A stretch of DNA of 64,000 bases, taken from Viscum album (Eukaryota; Streptophyta; Magnoliopsida; Santalales; Viscaceae). A model generated the notes under the pieces. That model saw only the letters and a program-made list of their open reading frames with translations, made no database searches and was not told the DNA's origin. The stretch covers positions 320,746,206 through 320,810,205 of the forward strand of contig OY728119.1 of the NCBI GenBank assembly GCA_963277665.1, in the 5' to 3' direction. Of the stretch, positions 1 through 12,029 are shown piece by piece; positions within the stretch are counted from its first letter, which is position 1, and each line of letters starts with the position of its first letter. A program made the position numbers and the translations under genes.

Positions 1-3000
1 AATTCAACTTATGTAAACAGTGAATCATAAGAAACATAAACATTCAAATTAAAACATGTATACACATTGTCAATAAAATAGTCATAAACTATGAATTGTA
101 TGAAAATATCACATCAACAATAAAAAAATCCCACAAAACTATTAATACAATATTGTAGATTATATCATAATAAATAAACCTAAATTAAGGATAAAATTCA
201 ACAAAGGATGTTGACATAGATGAAAAATAATCTAATAAAATCAGTAAACATTTTTTAAGATAAATAACCCTTTATATATTGAAATAATTTAAAATCAATG
301 AAATTATAAAGGAAAATATTTCATTTCAAAATAATCCTGTAATATTGTAATGTAATCATTAAAACGTTAAGGTGTCATGATAGTAGAAAAATCTTATTGT
401 GCCGTAAAAGATAAAAATCATTCCTTCCATTGAAAAAGTCACAAAGTACATTTTTTTGTAAAATGATAAAACATTCCTTTCGAAACATTTTAATGAAATT
501 AATAGAGGGTTAAAAGGGAATTTAAAATTTTTAGTATAATAATAAAATGTTCTTGGAATACATTTTAAAGAATCATATAAATGGATGATAAGTATTTTCT
601 AGAAGATACTTACATTTATACAATCCCAAATAAAAGTGAAATTGCGAACTTAACCCTTACCTTGTAATTAACTTTAGTTTACGGTGTGTAAAAATATTAT
701 ATAATTTTTAAATCAATTTATTAAATTATTCAATAATTATATATATTTTTTTAAATAATATATAATCTAATTATATTGTTCTAATAATAAAATTGTGTTA
801 CTTCCATTGTTTCAGATGTTTACACCTTCATTTTCTTATTTCTGATTTATCATGTAATTATTTTTTTCTTATGAATTGGATATATTATATTCATACAAAT
901 AATTATATTAAGTTATAAAATATTATATTAACATATCATAAAAAAATTTACAATCATTCTTGAATGTTTAACATGGAGAATGAATGTCATCATGCTCTGA
1001 AGATGGTTGGTCTTACGTATGCACGATCGATGACATCATTCCCTTAATTGTAAAATGGGTATTTAATTGGATGATATTTTAATTAAACAGAAAAAATTTC
1101 ATTTCATAATTAATATATATATTCATTATTTATATCATTATACCCAAACTTGTATTGTGGATATAAAAAATAATTACACCACAACATGTATACGGTATGT
1201 TGTACGCACGCACACATAGTTATATTGTTTTTTTGTAGGATGGATAAAAGGAGGAATATGATAATACAATATTAATAATATAATTTTGGAATATATTCGA
1301 TACTATATTTATGAAATTATTATTGAAACAATATTGGAAGATAATGTATATGAATAATAGTTTTGGAATGAGTTGGTAAAACAATAACCCCTTCTTCGTT
1401 GGAATTCTTTGGGGTCTCCTCTCTGGAATACTAGAGGTTGGATTTTTATATCACCAAGACCACAGAAAATTAGATATAAATAAGAAGTTTTTCATTTAAA
1501 TACAAGGCTCAATGTGGTGTGAGGATGTTAGGGAGGTGGTACCCCTTTACAATTTAGGTGAGGGTCACTTTAGGATGCCCTCAAATAAATAAATTTGAAT
1601 AAATTAATGTTTATTTCCAGATGGCCCAAAAATGAGTTATAATAATAATAACAAGAATATGGATCTAAATAATCTCAAGAAATAATTTTTAGATATTTTT
1701 CATTAATAATATTTACCTAATATTCTTTATTTAACTATTAGTTAAACCCTTTAACTCTTACTGTGAGAACGTGGCTTTTTTACTATTAAGACATAATATA
1801 GGTACACTAAAATGCCAAACAAACTCAAAATGGATCATTAATGTAATTTTTTACGTTATTCTTAATATATTTCTAAATTTAATTTTTTTATTATTTTTAT
1901 ATCATTTAATTAAATATTATTTATTTGAAACTATTATATATGTCAATTTTTATACTACTCAATATTTTTCTTTTTAAAAATATCATTACAACATGATAAC
2001 CCTGAAAAAACTTATAATATATAAATAAAATATCATTGTTTTATAAAAAAAATATTTTTTGTCATTAATTATGAAAAATTATATTTATTTCAATATTTTA
2101 ATATCATTTATTTAATATTTCATTTAAATAAACAATTCTTGCATCATTATAATGCAACCCTTAAATAAAATTATTTCATCTCAAAAAAATTTAAAACAAG
2201 TAAAGTGATGAAGTTAAATTTATTATATTTATAATGATAAATTATATTATAATTTACTGTCTAAGTAACCGTATATTAAACATAATTTACTTATTAAAAA
2301 ACAAGAGTATAAAATTTATAACTTATTATTAAATAAAATATTATAAATATTATATTCATACCCTAGTGGCTTAAAAATAATATAATTTTGGAATATTGAT
2401 GATTTTTTGTAGAAAACGAGTTATCCAATGAAATTAGGACATGTTTTTGAGGTAATAGTTTAATATTATAATATTATTTTTACCATTAATTACTTGATTT
2501 ACCCTTATCCTTGGTAAAAACATTATTAATGTTACTATTTATAATGTCAAAAAAATATTTGACCCTTTTAGACACAAAATATTATACTAATTAAAACTTC
2601 AATGTATATTTTTCAATTTCTATTCAAATAAGTGGCTAAATTATGTTTAATGTTAATCCCTTAGATGTCGAATGAAATAAGGCTTTAAAGAAATGATCAA
2701 AAGTTAAATAAGTTTTTATTCCCAATTTTAATGTGAAATTGATTCAAATTACCTATATTGGATTAAATGATAAAAATGGTGTAATTATAATCTACAACCA
2801 ATGAGAAATTTATTTTAACACTACAAAATATTGGGATGAAAAAATTTTCTCTCCACTTAAAATTTAGTAGTATTCACGATTAATCAAAACATGAAACGTA
2901 TGAAAAAATATTAAATAAATGTAAATTTTTATATTAATATTCTAAAAATAATATTTTTATCCAATAAAATATATATAATTATCAATAATTGGATTTAATA

Positions 3001-3385
3001 TAGGTTCTCTATTAAAATGGGATAAAAATTACATTAGAGAAATTATATATTTTATATTCGTTAAATTGAATTAATTCTTATCTTATGCCAATGAAATACT
3101 TTCGATTAATGTCAAAACATTTTATTACATATATAATATAAAAATTTCAAAAACAATTAATACTATTCATTACAACCAATCTAATAGAGAGGTTATAATC
3201 ATCATGTTAAAATAATGATATTTAATATTATATAATTTTACATTTAAACTCAATGTTGTGTCCAATGTAAGATATCGAAGAGCTAAAATTTAAAAAGAGA
3301 AATACCAAACAATCTTAGTTTTTTAAATTATCTACTCCTTCAATAAATATCATCCTTATAATTTATATTTAGGATAAAATATTAC
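1..3385 (-). repeat. LTR1 of family X (partial; window starts inside it)
   Basis: This is a long terminal repeat in minus orientation whose 3' part lies outside the window. It aligns by eye, in the same order, with LTR2, LTR3 and the element B LTRs. Shared landmarks are a block near 200 (AAAGGATGTTGA), a block near 970-1050, the motif TGTACGCACGCAC at about 1200, a TATA-like site at 1541-1554, a block at 2137-2150 (AACAATTCTTGCATCATTA) and a block at 3250-3290. The LTR start should be near 3385, where a degraded ATTAC replaces the TGTTACA seen in other copies. U3 is therefore about 1.83 kb. Divergence from LTR2 is high, roughly two thirds identical in the blocks I compared, so the copy is old. 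Confidence 0.65.
1541..1554 (-). promoter_or_regulatory. degenerate LTR TATA site, LTR1
   Basis: On the minus strand this reads ATTGTAAAGGGGT. It is the decayed counterpart of TTATAAAAGG, found at the same place in the other five X LTRs and followed by the same CCACC-containing leader. It is probably not functional now. Confidence 0.5.
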
Positions 3386-5469
3386 GGTTTGACTTTTCAA
3401 AAAATATTTAATGAAATCCCACATCGGAAAAGGATTAATGAGACAACCACTTTAAAATAATGCAAGGTAATTATGAAGTTTATATGATATAACACATAAT
3501 AATGTTCCATGTAGGAAAACATAGACATGGATTACAATTCATTCCAACATGTTTTGATGAAGAGTAGTATAAAACATGGTGAGTATAATGTTTTCAATCA
3601 CTAAACTATAAATACACGATGATCAAATGGGCCATTTGAGTCATTGGAAAAGAAGGTAACATGATAACATTTTTCGATCTGAAAATAAATCATTATAGTT
3701 GGGGAATTATTTCACAATATAATATTATAATTAAATATACATTTTTATAAACATAATCTTATCCATTGGATGTGCCTTGAAATATTTCTACTTCTTTTCA
3801 TAGAAGATGTTTCATCACACAATGAAGTAATACCTAAATTTCCAAAACATTTTCAAAAGATAATCATAAACCATATCATAAATGGTTATTTTTTAAAAAA
3901 ATATTATGAACAAACACTTTATAAAAAAGGTCACTTAATTCCCAAAATCAACATAACATCATATTTTCACCATGCAATGTAACACATATATATTTTTCAC
4001 ATAATAAATATATGAATAACTTGATAACATTAGAACCATAATCGAAACATTTATAATTCAAAATCATAAAATAAAAATTAACGTGGTACAATCCTTATAT
4101 ATCATATTTTTATTATAACCATTATATAATTATATAATTATTTAATCCAAAAATACAAATACCTTAATTATTTCACTTCAACTGTAGTAACAACATATGA
4201 TTTACCTTTCACACTTTGATTTTTTGAGTTACATTTTCTTTATGGTTGGAAAATTAATTTCTGTAGTGCTCAATATCCACATATTTGAAACATTTCACGT
4301 TGAAAACATCTTTATTTCCCTTAAAATCATGTGCTTAGTGACCTTTCTCTCCCTACTTGTAACAAACTACCATTCCATTTAGTCAAGTGATGGATTATTT
4401 CTTAACAAAATTATTACATACGGTAAAATAAATGTTTCTATTTTCACTTAATCAATCTATTTATACACTATTCTCTTAAAATATATAATTCCCTTAATTT
4501 AATTATACTAAGTGAATTATTTATTTATATTAATATAATATGATACTATATATTCATAGGATGAAAATGATTGGGAGACAAATGCCTCTTGAAGGAATGG
4601 ATTTAGAACATGAAATAATTGATCGATCATAATACTTGGGTTATATATATATATATAGTATAATTAATTCCTTGCTATCCTATTAATGTTTGAATTATAT
4701 TCAGTAACAATCTCATCTTCCTTTTTACTAAGAATATAAAATTTCCTCTCTATATTTGACTTATGTTCATGAGGGAAAAATTCTTCCATGAAAATTTGTA
4801 AAAAATATTCTATTCCATGATTGAAATTCTATCCCCTTCTAATTATTATGAATAAATGATCACCATTTATTTGAATCTCCAGAAACTCAATAATCTACTA
4901 AGATAAATTTCTCTATTTCCTTACATCCCAAGGTGAGAAATTTCTTTTGAAGGAAATTATCCCTTTCTTATCCAAAAATGGATTTTTAGTTCCATTTAAT
5001 GTAAGAGGTTTTTGTTTCATTATGTATTCAACAATTTTTTCTACGATTTGTGGATCAGGATATCCCATATGGGTAAGGTAATTGTTTATTACTTCAATCA
5101 ACAGTCCCAGTATATTTATAAGTTGATCAGCAACATTTTTAACTCTAGCAGCAACATCATTATATTGTATTCTAGGGAAATACTTACATGGATTATGTGT
5201 GTAGATGATGTTCTAATTTCTTCAACTAGAAACCATTTCTAAAAAATGTAATACACTAATTTGATGAGAATATTAAGAAAAATAATTTATAATTACAACA
5301 CTAGTGAATAACATAGCCTAAATTGATATGTTATGTATAACTAGTTTATAAATCAAAAACATGGTTTCCTTTGGATAAATATCAAATTTTAAATCCTTCA
5401 AAATAATTTATAATGATAATTTTAATTATCCTAAGAATATCTCCTTGGAGTTTTGAAATAAGTGTTTTG
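3386..5469 (-). mobile_element. internal region 1 of family X (gag-only)
   Basis: This region lies between LTR1 and LTR2. Its low-coordinate edge carries TCCCACATCGGAAA (3417-3430), also found just inside the 3' LTR of element B (49761). The high-coordinate edge is set at GTAAGGCC (5470-5477), matching the TAAGGCC that starts the X LTR in element B. Only gag remnants are visible (4250-5245). I saw no protease, RT or integrase motif in the remaining kilobase. The PBS position is too decayed to read. Stretches at 3617-3660 recur at 27776-27840 in internal region 2. Confidence 0.55.
4250..5245 (-). pseudogene. gag: gag remnant of family X internal 1
   Basis: Read on the minus strand, 5190 down to 4913 gives a gag-like N-terminus with few breaks. 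It has a helical stretch (VADQLINILGLLIEVINN), then HMGYPDPQIVEKIVEYIM, then KPLTLNGTKNPF, which corresponds to the KPPTFNGT-DP start of the plant Ty3 capsid. Further down, near 4400-4330, comes VVCYK, a stop, GEKGH (second zinc knuckle, one Cys lost). At 4303-4268 comes CFKYVDIEHYRN, a third knuckle in which the second Cys codon TGT has become TAT. Element B keeps this third knuckle intact. The reading is broken by stops and indels, so it makes no protein. Assignment to a Ty3/gypsy gag is confident; the exact ends are not. Confidence 0.6.
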
Positions 5470-7632
5470 TAAGGCCTATTTTCATGTACCAGGTTACAAT
5501 GAGGCAGGCCAAACACACCCAATTGATGTTATTACTCGTAGGTATATCTATGGTAGAGAAATGTCCACAATGTAGTATCTATATTGGTATTTATTTCAAA
5601 TAAGACCCACAAAATCTATAAAATAAAAAAAATTCTAGTTTTTTAATAATTCATATCCTCAATTTCTATCTTAGCATTATATTCCCTAATCGTTGTTTTT
5701 TAAATCTAATTGTTAAGGTTGTTGCTAAATTTCCATTAAGGCCAACTACAACAAACCTAACCCTAGTATCCAGGTGTCAGTTCCTTACATTAATACATTG
5801 GTATAGATAAATATGTTGAATCCCAAAGGACTGATTAGTTTAGTTGTCTTTGAAAGTTAATTATATACACGAACATTACATTACAATTAAAAACATAAAA
5901 TATAATATAGATAATCATTTAAGAATTGCATTATTTTAATTGGTTAACCCTTCATATTAGTCAGGAAACACATCATGGATTCCTAGGAAAATAAAACATA
6001 AGTGAAGGTTGATATCAGATACTTAGTAAGGTTAAGAATACAATTTAATCTACTATAAATAAATAATCATAAACCTCAATGAAATGTGCATAATTGAAAT
6101 AAAACCCCTTTAGATATAATATTGATAATTGTATAGAAAGAATATATAATACCATATAAAAACCACATTAGATATAAAACATAAACATGGATATTAAACT
6201 AGTATAATAATCACATAAAATATAAATAACTAATCTCATAATGAGGTATATCATAATAAAAAACATCTTTAAATTACAATCAATGATTTAGCCAAAACAC
6301 AACACATGAATGGGTAAAAACCCAGACTAGTTTGTCTCCTGAGACATATCGATTCTTCAAGGATATATAGTCATCCCCTCCTATCACATACTATTTCTAG
6401 TGGATTCATCATATTGAAAGGGTGAAACATAACTAACATATAAAATAATATTAAAACTAGTAAAATAAATTTTAATACATTAACTATAAACCGTGAATGA
6501 TATCCAAAAAGCACATACATAGTAAAACATAACATAAAACATTTAATTAATATAGTATTTTGTATCATAAGAAATAAACATCAACTAAACATAAAATATC
6601 AAAAAGGATGTTGATATAGATGAAAATAAAATAATAAAATCATATAACATATCATGAGAGAAATTCACCTTTTTTTTACTTTGAAATCATTCAAAAGATG
6701 TGAAATTATAAAAGAAATATTTTACATAGAAAATATCCATTAAAAATTTTAATGGATGATTCAAAATTTTGAGTCATCACAATAGAATTTTTTTTCTCAT
6801 GCCATATATGGTACAAAAATACATTCCATAGAACAATTTATATTTTCTTTTGGAAAAAAATCATTCCAAGTAATTTTATAAAAAATATAACTTGGGTAAA
6901 TAGGAAATTAAAAAATTGACTAATAATAAAAATATTTTGGAATTGTTTTCAGAAACATGAACATGGTTTATAAATATTCCAAAGTAGATACTTGCATATA
7001 ATAAATCCTGATTAAAAATGAGATTGTGAAATTTACTATTACATTACATTTTCCCTTAGTTGAAGGTGCATTATCAACCGGTATAATGTTTGAATCATAT
7101 TATTAAATTATTGAAGAACTCTTACCATATATATGATATCATATATGATCTTATTATACCATTTTGTTAATAATATTTCTTTATTACCATTTTCCATTGA
7201 TTGAGACAATATTATAAGAGGAGAAAATATCTGGCTTCACTACTATATTCCTCCATAGTTTCCCATCTCCTTTGAATTTTTTGTCATATATTTTATGATC
7301 TATCATTTTAATAAAACAAAATACTAAGATGATTAGTACCTTTTTGGTGTTAACTATTTCATTTTCATATGTTTGTTTTTTCATGTATGTCATGTTTTGT
7401 TATGGATAGGATCTAATTACATTATATCCAAAATTATATTAAGTTCTTAAATATTTTATTAAGACATCATATACATTTTTAAATCTTTTAGATTGGTTGA
7501 TGTGGAGAATGAATCTCATTATGTCGTGGAGACAGTAGACCGTATCTAACCACGAGTGATGATATCATTCCATTAATGGTGAAAATTGTAATGAATTGGA
7601 TTTAATGTTAATTATAAAGAAAAAAAATATAA
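5470..7632 (-). repeat. LTR2 of family X, distal part (R/U5 side)
   Basis: This is the 3' portion of LTR2 (minus orientation), up to the insertion point of chromovirus G1. The block at 6600-6660 (AAAGGATGTTGATATAGATG) matches 202-225 in LTR1, and 7490-7600 matches 970-1080. The alignment then resumes at 18340, on the other side of G1. The outer edge at 5470 rests on GTAAGGCC and on the resulting LTR length, so it is uncertain by perhaps 500 bp (another possible edge is near 6000). No coding content is seen. Confidence 0.55.
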
Positions 7633-7918
7633 TGGATATGAAATTCCATGTAATATTTTTTTAACTAAAAATATTATTACGAGTTTGCAAGAATTGAAGG
7701 AACGTGATTCTGAGGCCCAGATTTCCCATGAAATTTTTTTAAAAAAAATTTAAGGTACATTTAGTAAACGTGTGAGTGGCGATTTTTTACTCTTGAAACG
7801 GTGCTCGGATTAAAAATATGAGGTCATGTTGAATTTGAAGCACCATTATTTGCTTAAAGGAAATGTAACATTATTCAGAAAAAGATAGATGAAAAATTCA
7901 ATTTGTTGGAATTTATAT

Positions 7919-7945
7919 ATAAAATAACTCAGAGAGTTATTTTAT
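7919..7945. repeat. palindrome in G1 5' LTR U3
   Basis: This is a perfect inverted repeat with 12-bp arms around a 3-nt centre (AGA). The arms read ATAAAATAACTC and GAGTTATTTTAT. The 3' LTR has the equivalent palindrome at 15691-15719 with 13-bp perfect arms, although the surrounding LTR sequence has diverged widely. Confidence 0.8.
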
Positions 7946-8479
7946 TTATTTCTTTGTAAATAATGAGTGAAGGAGGTAGGAACTCTTGGTATTCAGACCA
8001 TTAATGGACAATTACACTTGCTTATTTAACTGCACCATCGACTGATTTATGGGTTCATTAATTGAATTCAATAACGAATCAGATTAATTTTGGGGTGATT
8101 TAAACTTATATCCTCGTCTATTTAAAAAAATATTGGTCATGCATCTTGTGCACTAATGAGTTGAACCTCTAACGAAGTGTCGGTGATGAATTCCTCTAAT
8201 TTAGAGCCGAGCATCAATGCCTTTGAGGATTCAATATAGAGTTTGGTGAATTCCAACTAACACACTATGACCACGTGCACATCTTACTCATCTATACTAT
8301 ATACCAATATGTTTGAGGTAGGGGTTTTATTCCATGAATTTTATAAATCATATACTCTTTTGAGGATTGAATTTCTTCTATGTTATAATTCAAACAAGAA
8401 GGGTACGAGCCAAACAAAAACAACTTAGACCCTTATCTGATCTTAGTATTGGTTGTGTTCTTCAAGGGAGGTCGGAAAA

Positions 8480-9135
8480 TATGGCGACAATGTGAGACCA
8501 AGGGATATGTAGTTTAGGCGCTATCTTGGGAGGCCCATAGGCGCATATTGGAAAGAAATCGGACCACTGTAATGCCATCGGGGGCCCATAAAAGCATCAT
8601 CGGCACGATGGTGTCAGCGATCGGATAGGGGGGGGGGCGATAACCCTCAGCCGTGAGAAGGTGAAGGGGCCAGAAGTCACCATGATGGTTGAATGTGGTA
8701 TTCCTCCAAAGCCGGTTACGTTTGAGTTGGGCGGCGCGCCATGGAGGAGGGCCATGACATCGAGATACGGTAGAGGGCGGACCCATGTTCTGTCAGTTCT
8801 ATAGGTGACTCATCCAGTGGAACGTTCAGGTGGAGAGGCGGCAACTAGCGCCAATGAATTAGAGACCTAAATAGATGATATTTTAGATAGGGGAGTGAAC
8901 CCCTGCTCGCAGCCAAATGGCCAGGCAGTTAGGCGGCCCGGCAAGCCGTGCCTTACCAGGTGGGATGGATCGGTCCAGCCACCCAACAGGATGAGGCCAC
9001 AGCCCAGCGGGCCGAGCCCGCAGCCCATCCCCCTTCAGTCAAGGCCCATCCAATCTCGGCAGAGCTCATCCCCTTCGTAATGGGCCCAATGAGCCAGGTT
9101 GGGATTGTACGACTGGGTCAGACCAGACCCAGACC
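8480..9135. other. GC-rich block in G1 5' LTR
   Basis: This block of about 650 bp is rich in G and C within an AT-rich window. It has repeated GGCC/GCCC clusters and a short inverted repeat CTGGGTC...GACCCAG at 9113-9132. The 3' LTR has the same block at 16230-16925, and G2's LTR has its counterpart at 57180-57900. It probably belongs to the transcribed leader, since it lies downstream of the TATA-like site. Confidence 0.7.
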
Positions 9136-9535
9136 CACTTACGACACAATTTCGATTAAGGGGATACAACTCGTAATCAAAACATCCATTTGGCAAACCG
9201 TTTGCACCTCCAAAACCCATAGGGTGAGGCAATCCTTTTGATACACTCCACATGGGATTGGAATTTTTTTTATTATGGATGCATTGGATTGGACTTGAAT
9301 CCAACTGGTCCACCCACACTAAAATTCCTATAACATATAGACCAGGCGTCTGATTGACATGATTTCGGTTGAATTGGAATCCTTATGGTATGAAAGTGAG
9401 CTGGATTAATACTTCATAGGACATTGTGGAGTTTAAAATAAGGATGATGTTTTGTGGAGATGGTCCTCCAAAATCAAGCATACTAATTGTGGGTATACAA
9501 TGGCTATCTGGGATGTCAATAATTAATAGCAATCA

Positions 9536-9860
9536 TGTGTGGGTCAACACTTATTGATCTTCCTTGGATCAGCACCTGGCAATCCTGTTAGGTCCAGCAC
9601 CTAGAGATCATGTTTGGGTTAGAACCTAGAGATCTTGTGCATGTCATCACCTAGCGATCCTTCGTGGTACAACACTTAGTGATCATGTGTGGGTCATCAC
9701 CTATTGATCCTGTGTGGTTCAACACATAGCAATCCTCTAAGGGTTAGCACCTAGAGATCCTCCCTAGGTTATCACCTAGTGACCCGGTGTAGGTCATCGC
9801 CTAGTGATCCTATGTGGGTCTGTACTTAGCGATCCTCTATGGGTCAACACATCTAGAGAC
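9536..9860 (+). repeat. 25-bp minisatellite in G1 5' LTR
   Basis: There are about 12 full head-to-tail units of 25 bp, from 9549, with consensus near ACCTAGCGATCCTGTGTGGG followed by TCAGC. Nearly every unit holds a GATC or a one-base variant of it. The homologous array in the 3' LTR is at 17311-17640. Confidence 0.85.
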
Positions 9861-10550
9861 CTTATGCTCTCTAGTAAGAAAATCCTATCGAGATAATAAG
9901 ATAAACTAGATTTATGACAAATCATCTTTATTCCTATTCTTTATGATATATTACTAGTTTGAACATAGTCATTTTCTTTTTAATTGGTGTTTCTGATTAT
10001 TCTTTGTGGTTATTCCTTTTTTAAATTCTGAGACTCCTTTGGGGTATTAGGGTCCCTATTATATAGTGTTATACTCACCCCTGCATGTGATTTTCCCACA
10101 CCTTGTTGTGTACTCTGATGGTGAAAATCATCTTTGACTCAGACTCGAGGATCAATGACTTGGGAGAGTATGGATGTGACTGAATGATGTGGAGAGCCCC
10201 AATGACAGTCTTTACATACACTTTTGGTAGGATCCTTGGTAGAAGACCCCAAGTTCTATTTTCCTTATTATCTGTTCTTCTTTTTTAGTTGGGCTGGTAT
10301 TCTAGCCTCTATTTACATTCCGTACATACATCTACAATCAGTGTTGGTTTTTAGATTTGGTTGTACCTTTCTTCTTTTATTGTATTATACATGTGCACAA
10401 TGTTCCCTATCCGTGGGTGTACAAGTTTTGGGGAAATGATTTCCCACTTCAAGGATATTCCTTTGCTGTTCTAGTTTCCAACCACTTGAATATGGAAGCC
10501 AGTAGTGGAGTAGTCATGGCATGGTAACTGGTGGACAGGTTATAGAAAAG

Positions 10551-10562
10551 TGGTATCAAAGG
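10551..10562 (+). other. primer-binding site of G1 (tRNA-iMet)
   Basis: TGGTATCAAAGG lies three bases after the 5' LTR end. It differs by one base from TGGTATCAGAGG, the complement of the plant initiator tRNA-Met 3' end, which G2 and element B carry unchanged. Confidence 0.85.
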
Positions 10563-10889
10563 CGGGAAATTCTACTAAAAGAACTAAGATTCTATGTTTT
10601 CAATGGATCAATAGTGTTAAGTGTCAGGAATTCATGATTCATTTTTGGGATTCCAGTGTTGGTGAGACGACCGATGTCTACATACACAAGGACCGTGAAT
10701 TATAATATCTAACTCGGTAAACAAAAACACTAGTACTGTGTGTTTTGAAAACGTTGTTTTCTTTTTGATATATTTGATTCAACTCAAAATGTATAACCTA
10801 TTGACCATGGGGCACCATTTTAATTATAGGATTTCATTTCATAGATATCCATTCAGTATTCCAGAGTGATTAAATGAATACATCACACC

Positions 10890-11960
10890 GAGTTATGAGG
10901 CTTTGGTGCATGGCCCTCTTACGATGATGAAACCTTCATGTGGTGTTCCAGCAACACCACTAACCGTAGGGCAGCAGATACCATCATCCCCAATATCATT
11001 CATTGCATGATGATTGAGATCATTAGATGAGTTCTAGAGATAGAGGCCTTCAAGGATTCATAGTATGATAGATCCCTAGATAGTTGATAACTGGATGGAG
11101 GCTATAACACAGGTTTTTCTTGGTCGAGACACCAAAAGAATAGACGATGATCATAACTACAATACTCTTTTAATTCATAGTAGAGAGATGGTGTATCATG
11201 ATGATCCAAACACATGAAGTGGTGAGCCTCACCGGGTTGGACATAGAGATCCACTTTAGGGAAGTGTTCGAAAAAGTGACACAATGCTCTATGTGTATTA
11301 AGGATCTACTGCACTTACATCTGGGCATCTTGACAGTGGCCCAGTACTCGGTGAGATTCACTGACCTCTCATGCTACTCCACTAACATGGTATAAGACCC
11401 ATTATCATGGGACCAGACCTTTTATTAGGGTTTGTGATGGGAGATCACGGAATCGATGATATCTCTCGACATACCGATGTTGACCGGAGTGCATGAGTGA
11501 GGGCTATTGGTGGAGAGCCTCCTAGATGACCAGGAATCGATGGTGAGAGGCATCACTAGGTGATAGGTAGTCGATTCATCTTCTATAGGCATTAGGAATA
11601 TGACATAGAGTTCCAAGCTGTCCTCACCTTTTGATGGATGTATCCAGGATGGACGATCAGAGGTGCAGAGCTTATGAGGAAAATGAGGTCATTTGAGGAC
11701 TCTGGTTTTTTTCTCTTGTGGCAGATATGGGCACGTAGCTCGCTATTGTCTGACTCCCCATGTGTATGTTCATAATATGGTTGTGGGACCACCGAGACAG
11801 TGAAAAAGGTATGAGTGAGGAGGTCTTCAGGGCAGTGGACATGGCAGAGGAGCGGGCTGTGCAATAGGCGGTCGATAATAGTTTGAGCTTCTAACACCAT
11901 CAAATCTAGGAGGTCCACAACGACCTCAGAGAGCAAGTGGTCATATACGAGTGTAACATA
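10890..11960 (+). pseudogene. gag: gag remnant of G1
   Basis: The gag region is broken by many stops and frameshifts. Recognisable pieces are LTVAQYSVRFTDLSCYS near 11325-11380, the plant capsid motif in which G-M-TVA-Y--KF--LSRY is usual, and FFSCGRYGHVARYC at about 11709-11752, the nucleocapsid zinc knuckle. In that knuckle the first Cys position is Phe (TTT). The same substitution is present in G2. The N-terminal part from 10563 is too decayed to translate. The Gag protein would have packaged the element RNA. Confidence 0.65.
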
Positions 11961-12029
11961 AAAAATCTGAGGCCTATGATAATAACACTATAGATATGAT
12001 TTGAGGTATGATCTTTGATTACTCCACCA

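Larger units (their letters stand above)
7633..10547 (+). repeat. 5' LTR of G1
   Basis: It starts TGGATATGAAATTCC, aligned to TGTAAATACCTAGAAATTCC at the start of the 3' LTR, and ends GGTTATAGAA where the 3' LTR has GGTCATGACA. It is about 2.9 kb long. In order it holds a palindrome (7919-7945), a TATA-like CTATTTAAA (8118-8126), a GC-rich block (8480-9135), a 25-bp minisatellite (9536-9860) and a T-rich stretch before the PBS. The open frames in the GC-rich block are not genes; the homologous frames in the other LTR are not conserved. Confidence 0.8.

Noticed and set aside
9536..9860. CRISPR-like array
   Set aside because: The 25-bp units follow each other without spacers and recur in both LTRs of a plant retrotransposon. 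It is a minisatellite.
11592..11936. 114-codon minus-strand frame inside G1
   Set aside because: It is antisense to the gag zinc-knuckle region of G1, which explains the sequence.
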